Source: Phenylobacterium glaciei (GTDB lineage: Bacteria; Pseudomonadota; Alphaproteobacteria; Caulobacterales; Caulobacteraceae). From it: a DNA stretch of 64,000 nucleotides. The translations under genes were made by a program, and so were the position numbers. The stretch covers positions 868,001-932,000 of the forward strand of contig NZ_JAGSGD010000001.1 of the NCBI RefSeq assembly GCF_016772415.1, given 5' to 3'. This document shows positions 50,173 through 58,406 of the stretch, in pieces. The notes under the pieces were generated by a model, which saw only the letters and a list, made by a program, of their open reading frames with translations, was not told the DNA's origin and did not search any database. Each line of letters begins with the position of its first letter. Position 1 is the first letter of the stretch.

Positions 50173-51236
50173 CAGTAGACCCGGGGCGAGGCGCCGACCG
50201 CCACGGGCCCAAGGGTCATGCGTCCGGCCTCGAAGGTCAGGGTCGCACGCGCCACCGAGGCGCTGTCCTCACGCGCCACGGCCACGGCGGCGGCGGCGAG
50301 CGCCGTCTCCGGCGGCAGGGTCCCGCTGGCGGCCATGGCGGCCAGAGCGCGAGGCGCCTGGCGCAGGGTCACGTCCATCGATCCCACCAGCCGGCCGTCA
50401 TAGCCGACCCCGAGCTGGCCGCTCTGGGCGCCGATCAGGGCGTCGCCGGCGGTGACGCCCGCCTGTTTCACCTGGATCAGGCCGCCACTGGTGCTCCAGG
50501 CCCGCACGGCGGCGGGCCAGGTCTGGCCCTTGAAGCCGCTCATCTTGGTGAGGATCGAGTCCCAGACGATGGAGATCGGCTTGTCCCCGGCCAACTGGGC
50601 GAACAGACCGCTGAGCTGGGCCTTGCCGTTCTCGACCTTGAACAGGATGGCCCCCTGGTCGTCGGGGCCGGGCCGCAGGTGCAGTTCCACCTTGTCGGCG
50701 GCCGACAGGCCGAAGGGCTGCGCGCCCGCACCCGGCGCGAAGGTCAGCTTGCGGCCTTCGAAAGAGAAGGCCGGGGGGTGCTTGCCCACGTCGCTCAGGC
50801 TGGCCCGCAGCAGTTCGCCGCGCACCTCCACCGGGCCGCCGATGGGCCGGGTCAGGGTCAGGCCCTCGGGCGCCGCGCTGATCCAGTGGCCAAGCGAATA
50901 GAGGAAGGCCTCGCCCTCCAGTCTCGGTATGGCGATAGCCCAGCCGCCGGGCTCGCGGATGCGGGCGTCGGTCAGCACCACGTCCAGGCGGAAGGGATAG
51001 CCGCCCAGGGTGCGGTCTTTCCACGAGACCTCGTAGCCGGCCTTCCGCAGTTGGTCGGCGGCGGCGTCCATCCGGGTCGCAGCCTGGCCGCGCACCTGCA
51101 GCCACAGGGCGGTCCACCCCGCCATGGCGATGAGCAGGACGATGAATGGCGCATAGAGCCAGAACCTTCGCGGTTTGCGGGCGGGTTCGGGATCAGGCAC
51201 AGGGGGGGCTTCGGGGGTTTTGGAACGGCGGGCCAT
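50172..51236 (-). CDS. DUF2125 family protein
   Basis: 354 residues with a basic, Pro-rich N-terminus, one membrane helix (about 28-48), and a beta-rich periplasmic domain with an early LGGYPFRLDVVL, typical of DUF2125. Such proteins resemble AsmA-like lipid-handling folds, but the role is unknown. The ATG (51234-51236) overlaps the ATG of the divergent ChaC gene in a shared CATG, so no space is left for a separate promoter. Confidence 0.8.
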   Translation of the reverse strand: MARRSKTPEAPPVPDPEPARKPRRFWLYAPFIVLLIAMAGWTALWLQVRGQAATRMDAAADQLRKAGYEVSWKDRTLGGYPFRLDVVLTDARIREPGGWAIAIPRLEGEAFLYSLGHWISAAPEGLTLTRPIGGPVEVRGELLRASLSDVGKHPPAFSFEGRKLTFAPGAGAQPFGLSAADKVELHLRPGPDDQGAILFKVENGKAQLSGLFAQLAGDKPISIVWDSILTKMSGFKGQTWPAAVRAWSTSGGLIQVKQAGVTAGDALIGAQSGQLGVGYDGRLVGSMDVTLRQAPRALAAMAASGTLPPETALAAAAVAVAREDSASVARATLTFEAGRMTLGPVAVGASPRVY

Positions 51237-51774
51237 GTCTGTTGAGCGTTGGGTTTTCGGTTACGGGTCGTTGATGTGGCGGCCTGGATTTGCGTACGTC
51301 GAACGCCAGAGCGCCACCCTACATGGCCGCCGCCGCGCCTTCTGCATCTATTCCGTCCACCACCGTGGCACCTATGAACGCCCAGGACTGGTCCTGGGTC
51401 TCGCCCCCGGCGGCGCGGTGCGCGGGGCGGCCTATCGCGTGGCGGAAAAAGACTGGGGCGAGGTCTACGCCTACCTGCGTGAACGCGAGCAGCCCACCGA
51501 GACCTATGTCGAGAGCAGCGCCAATGTGCGCCTCGCCGACGGCCGCCGGGTCGAGACCCTGGTCTTCCTGTCCGACACCCACCATCCGCAGTGGGCGGGC
51601 GCGCTGAGCCTGGAGCGCCAGGCCGAACTGATCGCCGGGGCCACGGGGCTTTCGGGGAAGAACGTCGACTACCTGCGCGACCTGGTGGGGCACCTGCGCG
51701 CCGAAGGTGTCCATGACGCGGTGATGGCCAAGCTTCTGGGGCTGGTAGAGGCCCGCGAGCGCGAGGCCGACTAG
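51235..51774 (+). CDS. ChaC-like gamma-glutamylcyclotransferase
   Basis: 179 residues. The N-terminal VFGYGSLMWRPGF (about 7-19) is the family's substrate loop, and EVYAYLREREQPTETY holds the likely catalytic Glu. ChaC enzymes split glutathione to 5-oxoproline and Cys-Gly. The ATG shares CATG 51234-51237 with the divergent DUF2125 start, and its TAG shares CTAG 51771-51774 with the plsC stop, so the gene has zero intergenic DNA on both sides. Confidence 0.88.
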   Translation: MSVERWVFGYGSLMWRPGFAYVERQSATLHGRRRAFCIYSVHHRGTYERPGLVLGLAPGGAVRGAAYRVAEKDWGEVYAYLREREQPTETYVESSANVRLADGRRVETLVFLSDTHHPQWAGALSLERQAELIAGATGLSGKNVDYLRDLVGHLRAEGVHDAVMAKLLGLVEAREREAD

Positions 51775-52520
51775 GCCGCGGGGGCCGTGACGGGCGGCCG
51801 ATAGGCCGGATCGGCGGCCAGCAGTTTCTCGGTGGCCGCCTCGATCCGCTCCTCCAGGGTGCGCATGAACTCGCCGCGTTTCAGGCCGGGCGGGATCGGC
51901 TCCAGATATTCGAAGACGATCACGCCGGGCGTCAGGTTGAAGCCCTTGCGCGACCAGTGGACCCCGGCGTTGGTGGCCATCGGATAGACCGGCAGCTCGA
52001 GCTCGCGGTAGAGGGCCGCGATGCCGGGCTTGTAGTCGCCGGGCGCGCCCGGATCGCCGCGGGTGCCCTCCGGGAAGATCACCAGCTGGCGGGGGATCTT
52101 GAAGCGGTCCTTGGCGTCGCGGACCAGCTTGCGCAGCGCCGTGGAATGCCCCGCGCGGTCGACGCTGATCATCGTCGCCTTCATGGCGAACCAGCCGAAG
52201 AAGGGGATCATCAGCAGCTCCTTCTTGGTGACGAAGCAGGCGTCCGGCAGCAGGGAGAACTGGGAGAAGACGTCGAACATCGACTGGTGCTTGGGGGCCA
52301 CCAGGGCCGCCGTGGTGGGCATGAATTCACGCCCGCGCACCTCGACCTCGATCCCGGCGATCACCTTCAGCAGGAACCGGATGCCCCGGCTCCAGAGGCC
52401 GAAGGTGGCCGCCGTCCAGCTGCGCGGCGCGATCAGCAGCGGCGTGAGGATCACCAGGGAGACGAAGACCGACCAGGCGTAGAACACCACGGCGAAGGTC
52501 AGGGAGCGCAGCTTCTGCAA
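51771..52520 (-). CDS. plsC: 1-acyl-sn-glycerol-3-phosphate acyltransferase
   Basis: 249 residues with one N-terminal membrane helix (about 8-32), the acyltransferase motif KHQSMFD (His 78, Asp 83) and the phosphate-binding FPEGTRGDPG. It should acylate lysophosphatidate to phosphatidate in phospholipid synthesis. It follows the DUF218 gene by 2 bases in what looks like one transcript with ftsE and ftsX. Confidence 0.92.
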   Translation of the reverse strand: MQKLRSLTFAVVFYAWSVFVSLVILTPLLIAPRSWTAATFGLWSRGIRFLLKVIAGIEVEVRGREFMPTTAALVAPKHQSMFDVFSQFSLLPDACFVTKKELLMIPFFGWFAMKATMISVDRAGHSTALRKLVRDAKDRFKIPRQLVIFPEGTRGDPGAPGDYKPGIAALYRELELPVYPMATNAGVHWSRKGFNLTPGVIVFEYLEPIPPGLKRGEFMRTLEERIEAATEKLLAADPAYRPPVTAPAA

Positions 52521-52522
52521 GG

Positions 52523-53140
52523 TCAGGCCTTCTTATCTTGGGCCGGGGCGTCGTTGGGCCCCAGTTTCCGCACGGCCTCACGGCCGAGGATCGCCAGATA
52601 CTTGGAATATTCCACGATCATCAAGCGCGCGCCGCCGCTGGTCCGCCACCAGCGCTTGGCGTTCACGATCCTTGTCGCCACCGGATAGGGGCGCAGGTCG
52701 ATGTCGGGCATGGTGGCCCGCAGCTCCAGCATGGCGCGGGGCATGTGGTAGTCGGCGGTGACCACGATCAGGCTCTTGTAGTGCAGCCTGTGGGCCCAGT
52801 CGGCGGTCTCGCGTGCATTGCCCACCGTGTCGGCGGCGGTGAAGTCCAGGTCCACGCAGCAGTCATAGAGCCGGCGGACCGCCTTGCTCACCGTGCGGAT
52901 GTCCTCGCGGCTGGCCTCGGGATTGACACCGGACACCAGCATCCGGGCGGCCTTGCCGTCCTCCAGCAGGCTGACGGCGGCCGCCAGACGTTCGTTGGAG
53001 CCGGCGCCGGTCAGCGCCACGATGCCGTCGGCGCGTGGCGGCTCGGCTATCGGGGTCGAATTCTCGATCCTCGCGGCGAAGGACATCAGGCCGACAGCCC
53101 AGATCAGGGCGGCCACCAGGATTGCGACAAGGCTTCTCAT
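52523..53140 (-). CDS. YdcF/ElyC family DUF218 protein
   Basis: 205 residues: an N-terminal helix (about 5-23) that is a membrane anchor or signal, then the DUF218 domain with GIVALTGAGSNERLAAAVSLL, MLVSGVN and VVTADYHMPRAMLEL. DUF218 proteins act in envelope and peptidoglycan-precursor lipid metabolism in some bacteria. Its ATG (53140) overlaps the ftsX stop by 4 bp. Confidence 0.88.
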   Translation of the reverse strand: MRSLVAILVAALIWAVGLMSFAARIENSTPIAEPPRADGIVALTGAGSNERLAAAVSLLEDGKAARMLVSGVNPEASREDIRTVSKAVRRLYDCCVDLDFTAADTVGNARETADWAHRLHYKSLIVVTADYHMPRAMLELRATMPDIDLRPYPVATRIVNAKRWWRTSGGARLMIVEYSKYLAILGREAVRKLGPNDAPAQDKKA

Positions 53141-54027
53141 GTCATCTTCGCGATCAGCGCCTGGGCGGTCAGGCGCGCGGCGATGGCCGCCACCAGCCCT
53201 GCCGCCACGGGACAGGGCAGGACGGCCAGCAGATCGGTCCAGGCGATGGGCAGCACCGGGGTCAAGCCTTGGCCCCCTCCCATGAGGCGCAGTATCGCCC
53301 CCATGATCGCCGCCCCGCCCGCGCCGAACAAGCCCGCCAGCGCGGCCATGCGTGCAAACCGCATCTGGAACAGCCGGGCGATGAAGTCATCCTCGGCCCC
53401 GGCCAGGTGCAGCACCTCCACCACCTCGTGGCGGGCCGTGAGGCCGGCGCGGGTGGCGAAGGCCACGACGGCTCCCGCGGCGGCGGCGATCAGGGCGAAC
53501 ACCGCCAGCCCGATCCAGCGGGCGAAGCCGGCGGCGCGCTGGATGTCCTTCAGCCAGATAGTGTGGTCGTCTACCACGGCGTCCAGGCCCTGGGCCTTCA
53601 GCGCCTTGTCGAGGCTGGCCGCGGTGGCCGGCGCCTTGGGGTCGAGGTCCACGGCCACCAGACGCGGCACCGGCAGGTCGTCGAGGTCGGCGGTGTCGCC
53701 CAGCCAGGGGGCGATCAGGGCCTCGGCCTTTTCCTTCTCCAGGGCGCGAACCTCGCCGACGCCCGGCAGGCCCGACAGGGCCTCGGCGGCGCGCGCGGCG
53801 GCGCTGTCGGGGGTCTCCGAGCCCTTGGCCCGGACGATCACCGTGGCCTGGCCGGTGAGCTGGTCACTCCAGCCCCGCGACGCGCGGTCGGTGGCCAGGA
53901 CAGTCAGCGCCGTCAGGCAGGCCAGGAAGCAGAGGGTGGCCACCACGAAGATCAGCGAGCCGTCGCGGGCGTCGGCCTCGGGCAGGAAGGCGGCGGGTTT
54001 CCAGCGGCCGGGATCGAAGTCGCTCAT
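53137..54027 (-). CDS. ftsX: Cell-division ABC permease FtsX
   Basis: 296 residues with four membrane helices (about 27-48, 170-195, 220-240, 265-290) and a large periplasmic loop between the first two, which in FtsX activates peptidoglycan hydrolases during division. The ATG overlaps the ftsE stop by 4 bp. Long cytosolic N-terminus as in other alphaproteobacterial FtsX. Confidence 0.92.
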   Translation of the reverse strand: MSDFDPGRWKPAAFLPEADARDGSLIFVVATLCFLACLTALTVLATDRASRGWSDQLTGQATVIVRAKGSETPDSAAARAAEALSGLPGVGEVRALEKEKAEALIAPWLGDTADLDDLPVPRLVAVDLDPKAPATAASLDKALKAQGLDAVVDDHTIWLKDIQRAAGFARWIGLAVFALIAAAAGAVVAFATRAGLTARHEVVEVLHLAGAEDDFIARLFQMRFARMAALAGLFGAGGAAIMGAILRLMGGGQGLTPVLPIAWTDLLAVLPCPVAAGLVAAIAARLTAQALIAKMT

Positions 54028-54749
54028 CCGCCGCCGCCTATCGGGCCGAGATTGGTCAGCCGGCCGTCCTCCAGGTGCAGCACTGGCTTACCCGAGCGGG
54101 CCACCAGATCCTGGTCGTGAGTGGCGATCAGCACGGTGGTGCCCAGGCGGTTCAGCTCCACGAACAGCCGCAGGATGCGCAGGCCCATCTCGTGGTCGAC
54201 GTTCCCGGTCGGCTCGTCGGCCAGCAGGATGTCGGGGCGGTTGACCACGGCGCGGGCTATGGCGAGCCGCTGCTTCTCGCCACCAGCGAGCGTCGCGGGC
54301 ATGGCGTGCATCCGGCTGCGCAGGCCCACCCAGGCCAGCAGCTCGGCTACGTCCTGGCGATAGCTGTCGGGCTTGCGGCCGGCGATGCGCAAGGGCAGGG
54401 CCACGTTGTCGAAGGCGCTCATGTGGTCCAGCAGGCGAAATTCCTGGAACACCACGCCAATCCGCCGGCGCAGCATCGGCTGCTGCTTCACCGGCACGGC
54501 CGACACGTCCTGGCCGAACAGATGCATCAGGCCCTTGGAGGGCTTGGCGGCCAGGTAGATCAGCTTCAGCAGCGAGCTCTTGCCCGCGCCAGAGGCCCCG
54601 GTGAGGAAGTGAAATGAGCCCGGCGCGAGAGAAAAAGTTAGGTCTTTCAACGTCTCGGGGCCGCGGCCATAGCGCATCGACACGTCATCGAAGGCCAGGA
54701 TGGCGCCCTCGGCGTCGAGCGCCTCCTGGTCATGCGGCTGTCTGGACAT
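54024..54749 (-). CDS. ftsE: Cell-division ABC ATPase FtsE
   Basis: 241 residues with Walker A GASGAGKS (51-58), Q-loop VFQEF, signature LAGGEKQR and Walker B ILLADEPTG then the H-loop ATHD. It partners FtsX at the septum. First gene of the ftsE-ftsX-DUF218-plsC run. The 295-base gap upstream (54750-55044) should hold its promoter and that of the divergent zinc-ribbon gene; I see no other feature there. Confidence 0.94.
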   Translation of the reverse strand: MSRQPHDQEALDAEGAILAFDDVSMRYGRGPETLKDLTFSLAPGSFHFLTGASGAGKSSLLKLIYLAAKPSKGLMHLFGQDVSAVPVKQQPMLRRRIGVVFQEFRLLDHMSAFDNVALPLRIAGRKPDSYRQDVAELLAWVGLRSRMHAMPATLAGGEKQRLAIARAVVNRPDILLADEPTGNVDHEMGLRILRLFVELNRLGTTVLIATHDQDLVARSGKPVLHLEDGRLTNLGPIGGGG

Positions 54750-55044
54750 CGGCCTTCCCGGCTACCCTAAGCCCGGTCGATGCGCCAGCAGAACCGGCGT
54801 GGGAGCGCGGCGAGCCCAAAGGCCCTAGGGCCAAGCTCGCGGCTTGGCTCGCCTCACGGGCGAATCTCCCGGCTGGACGATACGCCGCTGCCGGGATTTG
54901 GGTTTTGGCAAGCCCCGCGTGCTAGGAATCGCGATAACAGTTCGCTTCGGTGCGGGAATTGCGGGGAAAAGCCTGCAGAACCGCTTGACCAGGGCGGCGA
55001 CGCTCCAGAACAACAGCCCAGGTTACGAGACCCATTCCGCCGTC

Positions 55045-55932
55045 ATGATCCTGACCTGTCCAGAGTGCGCCACCAGCTATTTCGTGGACGATCGCAAGAT
55101 CGCCCCGGAGGGCCGTGCGGTGAAGTGCGCCTCCTGCGGTCACCGCTGGACGGCCCATCCCGAGGCGACCCTGGAGCTGGACGTGTCGGCCGAGGAGGGC
55201 GCGGTCGCCCGCGACCCCTTCGAGCCGCAGATCGAGGAGCCAGCCGCTCTCAGCGACCTGCCGGGCGCCGAACTGCCCAAGGTGATCCGCGCCAAGGTGG
55301 AGACCACCCGCAAGGTGCGGGAGGCTGCCGCCCACGGCATCGTCTGGGCCGGCATGGCCGCGACTCTGGCCATCGTCGTCGGCCTGGCCGTCGTTTTCCG
55401 GGTCGATGTCGTGAAGATCATGCCGGGTTCGGCGCGGGCCTATGCGCTCGCCGGCCTGCCGGTGAACACGCTGGGCCTGGTGATCGAAGGCTCGCGGGCC
55501 GAACCGGCCCTGCAGGACGGCCACGCGGCGCTGTCCATCTCCGGCATGATCCGCAATGTCGAAGACCACGCGATCGTCACTCCGCCGCTGAAGATCGAGC
55601 TGCTCGACAAGGCCGGCAAGACCATCGTCACCAAGGTCGCCCGTCCCGCCGATCCAGTGGTGCCGCCGGGTGAGACCCGCCACTTCGCTCTGGCCATCCT
55701 CGATCCGCCGACCACGGCCCACGATCTGCAGATCTCCTTCGTCCCCGACACCGCCAAGGCCAAGGGCAAGAAAACCCACGCCAAGGTGGCTGTGCCCGCC
55801 CACGCCGCGCCAGAACATTCCCTGCGTGGCGCGGCCGAAGCCGACGTTCCGCAAGCCGACCATGGCCCGGCGCCGGTGGAGGCCAAGCCCCTGTCGTCCG
55901 ATAGCCCCTATGCCCTGGAGCCCCATGGCTGA
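55045..55932 (+). CDS. MJ0042-type zinc-ribbon membrane protein
   Basis: 295 residues. An N-terminal zinc ribbon CPEC...CASCGHRW (about 5-32) is followed by an acidic linker, one membrane helix (about 98-120), and a beta-rich domain that is probably periplasmic (about 130-250, DUF3426-like), with a Lys/Ala/Pro-rich tail. In Caulobacterales and relatives this gene commonly lies beside ftsEX, as here. Function unknown. ATG 55045 is set by MILTCPEC. Confidence 0.85.
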   Translation: MILTCPECATSYFVDDRKIAPEGRAVKCASCGHRWTAHPEATLELDVSAEEGAVARDPFEPQIEEPAALSDLPGAELPKVIRAKVETTRKVREAAAHGIVWAGMAATLAIVVGLAVVFRVDVVKIMPGSARAYALAGLPVNTLGLVIEGSRAEPALQDGHAALSISGMIRNVEDHAIVTPPLKIELLDKAGKTIVTKVARPADPVVPPGETRHFALAILDPPTTAHDLQISFVPDTAKAKGKKTHAKVAVPAHAAPEHSLRGAAEADVPQADHGPAPVEAKPLSSDSPYALEPHG

Positions 55933-56446
55933 TCCCGTCGTCTTGCTGTCGGAGGAAGAGGTCGCTCGCCGCGTCGCGGCCCTGGCCGCCGAGATCGCGC
56001 CCAAGATCGACGACGACACCGTGGCGGTCTGCCTGCTCACCGGCGGCCTGTGGTTCGCCTCGGACCTGACGCGGGCCTTGTCGCGCCTGGGCCGCCATGT
56101 CCGCTTCGACGCCCTGTGGCTGGCTTCCTATGGCGACGAGCGCGCCAGCCTGGGCCGCTGCGAGGTGCGCGCCGACCTGCAGCGCCCATTGTCGGGCCGC
56201 ACCGCCCTGATCATCGACGACGTTATCGACACCGGCCTGTCACTGTCGGAAGCCAGCCGTCTGGTCGGTGACGCCGGCGCGGCGCAAACCTTTACCGCCG
56301 TCTTCGCCTCAAAGCCGTGGCCGACGCCCCGCGCCATCGTCCCCGACTTCGTCGCCTGGGAAGCGCCGGCCCGCTACCTGGTCGGCTACGGCATGGACGC
56401 CGCCGGCGCCCTGCGCGGGCTGCCCTATATCGGGGCGCTGGACTGA
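55925..56446 (+). CDS. hpt: Hypoxanthine-type phosphoribosyltransferase
   Basis: 173 residues. The PRPP-binding loop is ALIIDDVIDTGLSL, preceded by VAVCLLTGGLWFASDL and followed by VPDFVAWEAPARYLVGYGMD, all typical of hypoxanthine/guanine phosphoribosyltransferases. It salvages purine bases to IMP or GMP. ATG 55925 lies inside the end of the zinc-ribbon gene, 8-base overlap, so the two are co-transcribed. Confidence 0.88.
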   Translation: MADPVVLLSEEEVARRVAALAAEIAPKIDDDTVAVCLLTGGLWFASDLTRALSRLGRHVRFDALWLASYGDERASLGRCEVRADLQRPLSGRTALIIDDVIDTGLSLSEASRLVGDAGAAQTFTAVFASKPWPTPRAIVPDFVAWEAPARYLVGYGMDAAGALRGLPYIGALD

Positions 56447-56449
56447 CCT

Positions 56450-56563
56450 AGAGCATGTTCCGATAAGTGGGAACCGGTTATCGGATCGAAACATGCTCTA
56501 GTTTTTTGAATTAGAGCCCTTTTTATCCCTTTGGACGATTCCGTCTAAAGGGAAAGGGCTCTA
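56450..56563. repeat. Dispersed ~114-bp double-hairpin element, copy 2
   Basis: Same structure as the copy at 38869-38982, with a few substitutions (for example AAGTGGGAACC instead of GGTGGGAACC). It again lies between convergent genes; its last bases, CTAG, supply the TAG stop of the minus-strand membrane protein gene. Likely a bidirectional terminator in effect. Confidence 0.85.
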
Positions 56564-56773
56564 GGGCGCGGGGGGCTTGACGGTCAGCTTCGGCGCCATC
56601 TTCCAGGCGATCGGCGGTGTCAGGACAATCGACAGGATCACCACGATCGGCAGCAGCACATCGGCCTTCGCTGACAGGGCCGGGATCATCAAGACCGGAA
56701 TGGCGCCCATGCCGAACAGGACGCCGGCCACCATCAGGCCAAGGATTGCGGCGATATAGACTCGCGTACTCAT
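56561..56773 (-). CDS. Small two-helix membrane protein
   Basis: 70 residues, hydrophobic segments at about 5-32 and 38-56, Lys/Pro-rich C-terminus. A strong AGGAGG lies 7 bases before ATG 56773. The stop codon belongs to the dispersed element at 56450-56563, so the C-terminal residues may have been altered when it inserted. No family recognised. Confidence 0.65.
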   Translation of the reverse strand: MSTRVYIAAILGLMVAGVLFGMGAIPVLMIPALSAKADVLLPIVVILSIVLTPPIAWKMAPKLTVKPPAP

Positions 56774-56844
56774 GAGGGGACCTCCTAGGTCACCCTAGGC
56801 AACTAGGGCGAGGACCCCGGGGTTCCGAGCCCGGGCGGCGTCCG

Positions 56845-58125
56845 TCAGGTGTCTGACGCCAGCCAGCCGGGCATGGCCTCGCGATCCAGCATGTCCTCAT
56901 AGGTCGGGCGCGGGCGGATCACGGCGAACTGGTCGCCGTTCACCAGCACCTCGGGCACCAGCAGGCGGCTGTTATATTCGCTCGACATCACCGCCCCGTA
57001 GGCGCCGGCGCTCATGAAGGCCACCAGGTCGCCGGCCTCCAGCCGAGGCAGGTCGCGGTCGCGGGTGAAGGTGTCGCCGGTCTCGCAGATCGGACCCACC
57101 ACGTCGTAGGTGACGGGGTCGCCTTCGCGGGGCTTCACCGGCCGGATGTCGTGATAGGCGTCGTACATGGCCGGGCGGATCAGGTCGTTCATCGCCGCGT
57201 CCAGCACCACGAACTTGCGGCCCTCGGGGCGCTCATGGATATGCTGCACGGTGGACAGCAGGACGCCCGCGTTGGCGCTGATCATGCGGCCCGGCTCGAA
57301 GGCGAACTGAACGTCCAGGCCCTTCATGGTCCGTGCGATCATCGCCGCGTAGTCGGCGGGAGTCGCCGGGGTCGGCATGTTGAAATAGGGCACGCCCAGG
57401 CCGCCGCCGAGGTCCAGGCGCTCAACGGCCAGGCCCTCGCCACGCAGGCGCTCGACGAGACTGCGCATCTTGACGAAGGCCTCCTCCAGCGGCGCCAGGT
57501 GGGTGATCTGGCTGCCGATGTGGCAGGTGACCCCGACCGGCTTCAGGCCAGCATTGTTCGACGCCTGGGCATAGAGCCGCTCGGCCTCTGAGAACGACAC
57601 GCCGAACTTGTTGTCGGACTTGCCGGTGGAGATCTTGGCGTGGCCGCCGGCCGAGACGTCGGGGTTCACGCGGATGGCGATGGTCGCCCTGGTCCCCATC
57701 GACTGGGCGACCGCTGAGGCTGTGTGCATCTCCGGCTCGGACTCGACATTGATCTCGCCGACCCCGTTTCGCAGGGCGAAGGCGATCTCGGCTTCGGTCT
57801 TGCCGACGCCGGAGAAGACGATGCGCTCAGCCGGGATGCCGGCGGCCAGGGCCCGGCGGATTTCGCCCTCCGACACCGTGTCGGCCCCGGCCCCGAGGCG
57901 GCCCAGGGTGCGGAGAACCGCGACATTGGAATTGGACTTTACCGCGAACGCGATCAGGGGATCGCCTAGGCCCTCACTCACCAGGGCGTCGCGCAGCACC
58001 GTGTAGTGCCGCTCAAGGGTGGCGGTGGAATAGACATAGACCGGGGTGCCGACGGCCTCGGCGATGGCGCTCAGGCCGACGTCCTCGCAGGCGAGCTCGC
58101 CCCCCGAAAGCTCGAAGTGGTTCAT
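56845..58125 (-). CDS. lysA: Diaminopimelate decarboxylase
   Basis: 426 residues of the alanine-racemase-like fold-type III PLP enzymes. PLP Lys 63 is in AFAVKSN; GGGLGVPY and the CETGDTFTRDRDLP motif (Cys-Glu contacts substrate) are present. It makes L-lysine from meso-DAP. ATG overlaps the upstream lipoprotein stop by 4 bp; it is the last gene of the argH-lipoprotein-lysA operon. Confidence 0.95.
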   Translation of the reverse strand: MNHFELSGGELACEDVGLSAIAEAVGTPVYVYSTATLERHYTVLRDALVSEGLGDPLIAFAVKSNSNVAVLRTLGRLGAGADTVSEGEIRRALAAGIPAERIVFSGVGKTEAEIAFALRNGVGEINVESEPEMHTASAVAQSMGTRATIAIRVNPDVSAGGHAKISTGKSDNKFGVSFSEAERLYAQASNNAGLKPVGVTCHIGSQITHLAPLEEAFVKMRSLVERLRGEGLAVERLDLGGGLGVPYFNMPTPATPADYAAMIARTMKGLDVQFAFEPGRMISANAGVLLSTVQHIHERPEGRKFVVLDAAMNDLIRPAMYDAYHDIRPVKPREGDPVTYDVVGPICETGDTFTRDRDLPRLEAGDLVAFMSAGAYGAVMSSEYNSRLLVPEVLVNGDQFAVIRPRPTYEDMLDREAMPGWLASDT

Positions 58126-58406
58126 CGCGGACGGGCGTAGGGGTCGGGGATCGAACCCTGCGGGCCGCTGGCCATGGGATCGTTGGTGCTCTCGATCGGC
58201 TCGCTGCGCTGCGGGGCCGGATCGCCGTTGCGGTCGCGGGGGTCGACGGTGCGGATCGAGCGGGTCGGCTTGGCGCCGGCGTCGGCGTTGGACCGGGCGT
58301 GGCCGATGGGGCCGGGGCGCTCGAGCTCACCCAGCTTGCCGCAGCCCGACAGAGCGGTGGCGGAGAGCGCGAGCGCGCCGATCAGCACGAGGGGGCGAAG
58401 GGTCAT
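58122..58406 (-). CDS. Small lipoprotein, LptM (YifL)-like
   Basis: 94 residues. The signal peptide ends in the lipobox ALSGC (Cys about 22), followed by [10 protein letters not shown], which resembles the CGxKGxLxxP start of LptM/YifL, a lipoprotein that helps LptD mature. The remainder is Pro/Arg-rich and disordered. As in many Proteobacteria it is upstream of a DAP/lysine gene. ATG 58406 is preferred over a start 18 bases upstream; it overlaps the argH stop by 4 bp. Confidence 0.75.
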   Translation of the reverse strand: MTLRPLVLIGALALSATALSGCGKLGELERPGPIGHARSNADAGAKPTRSIRTVDPRDRNGDPAPQRSEPIESTNDPMASGPQGSIPDPYARPR

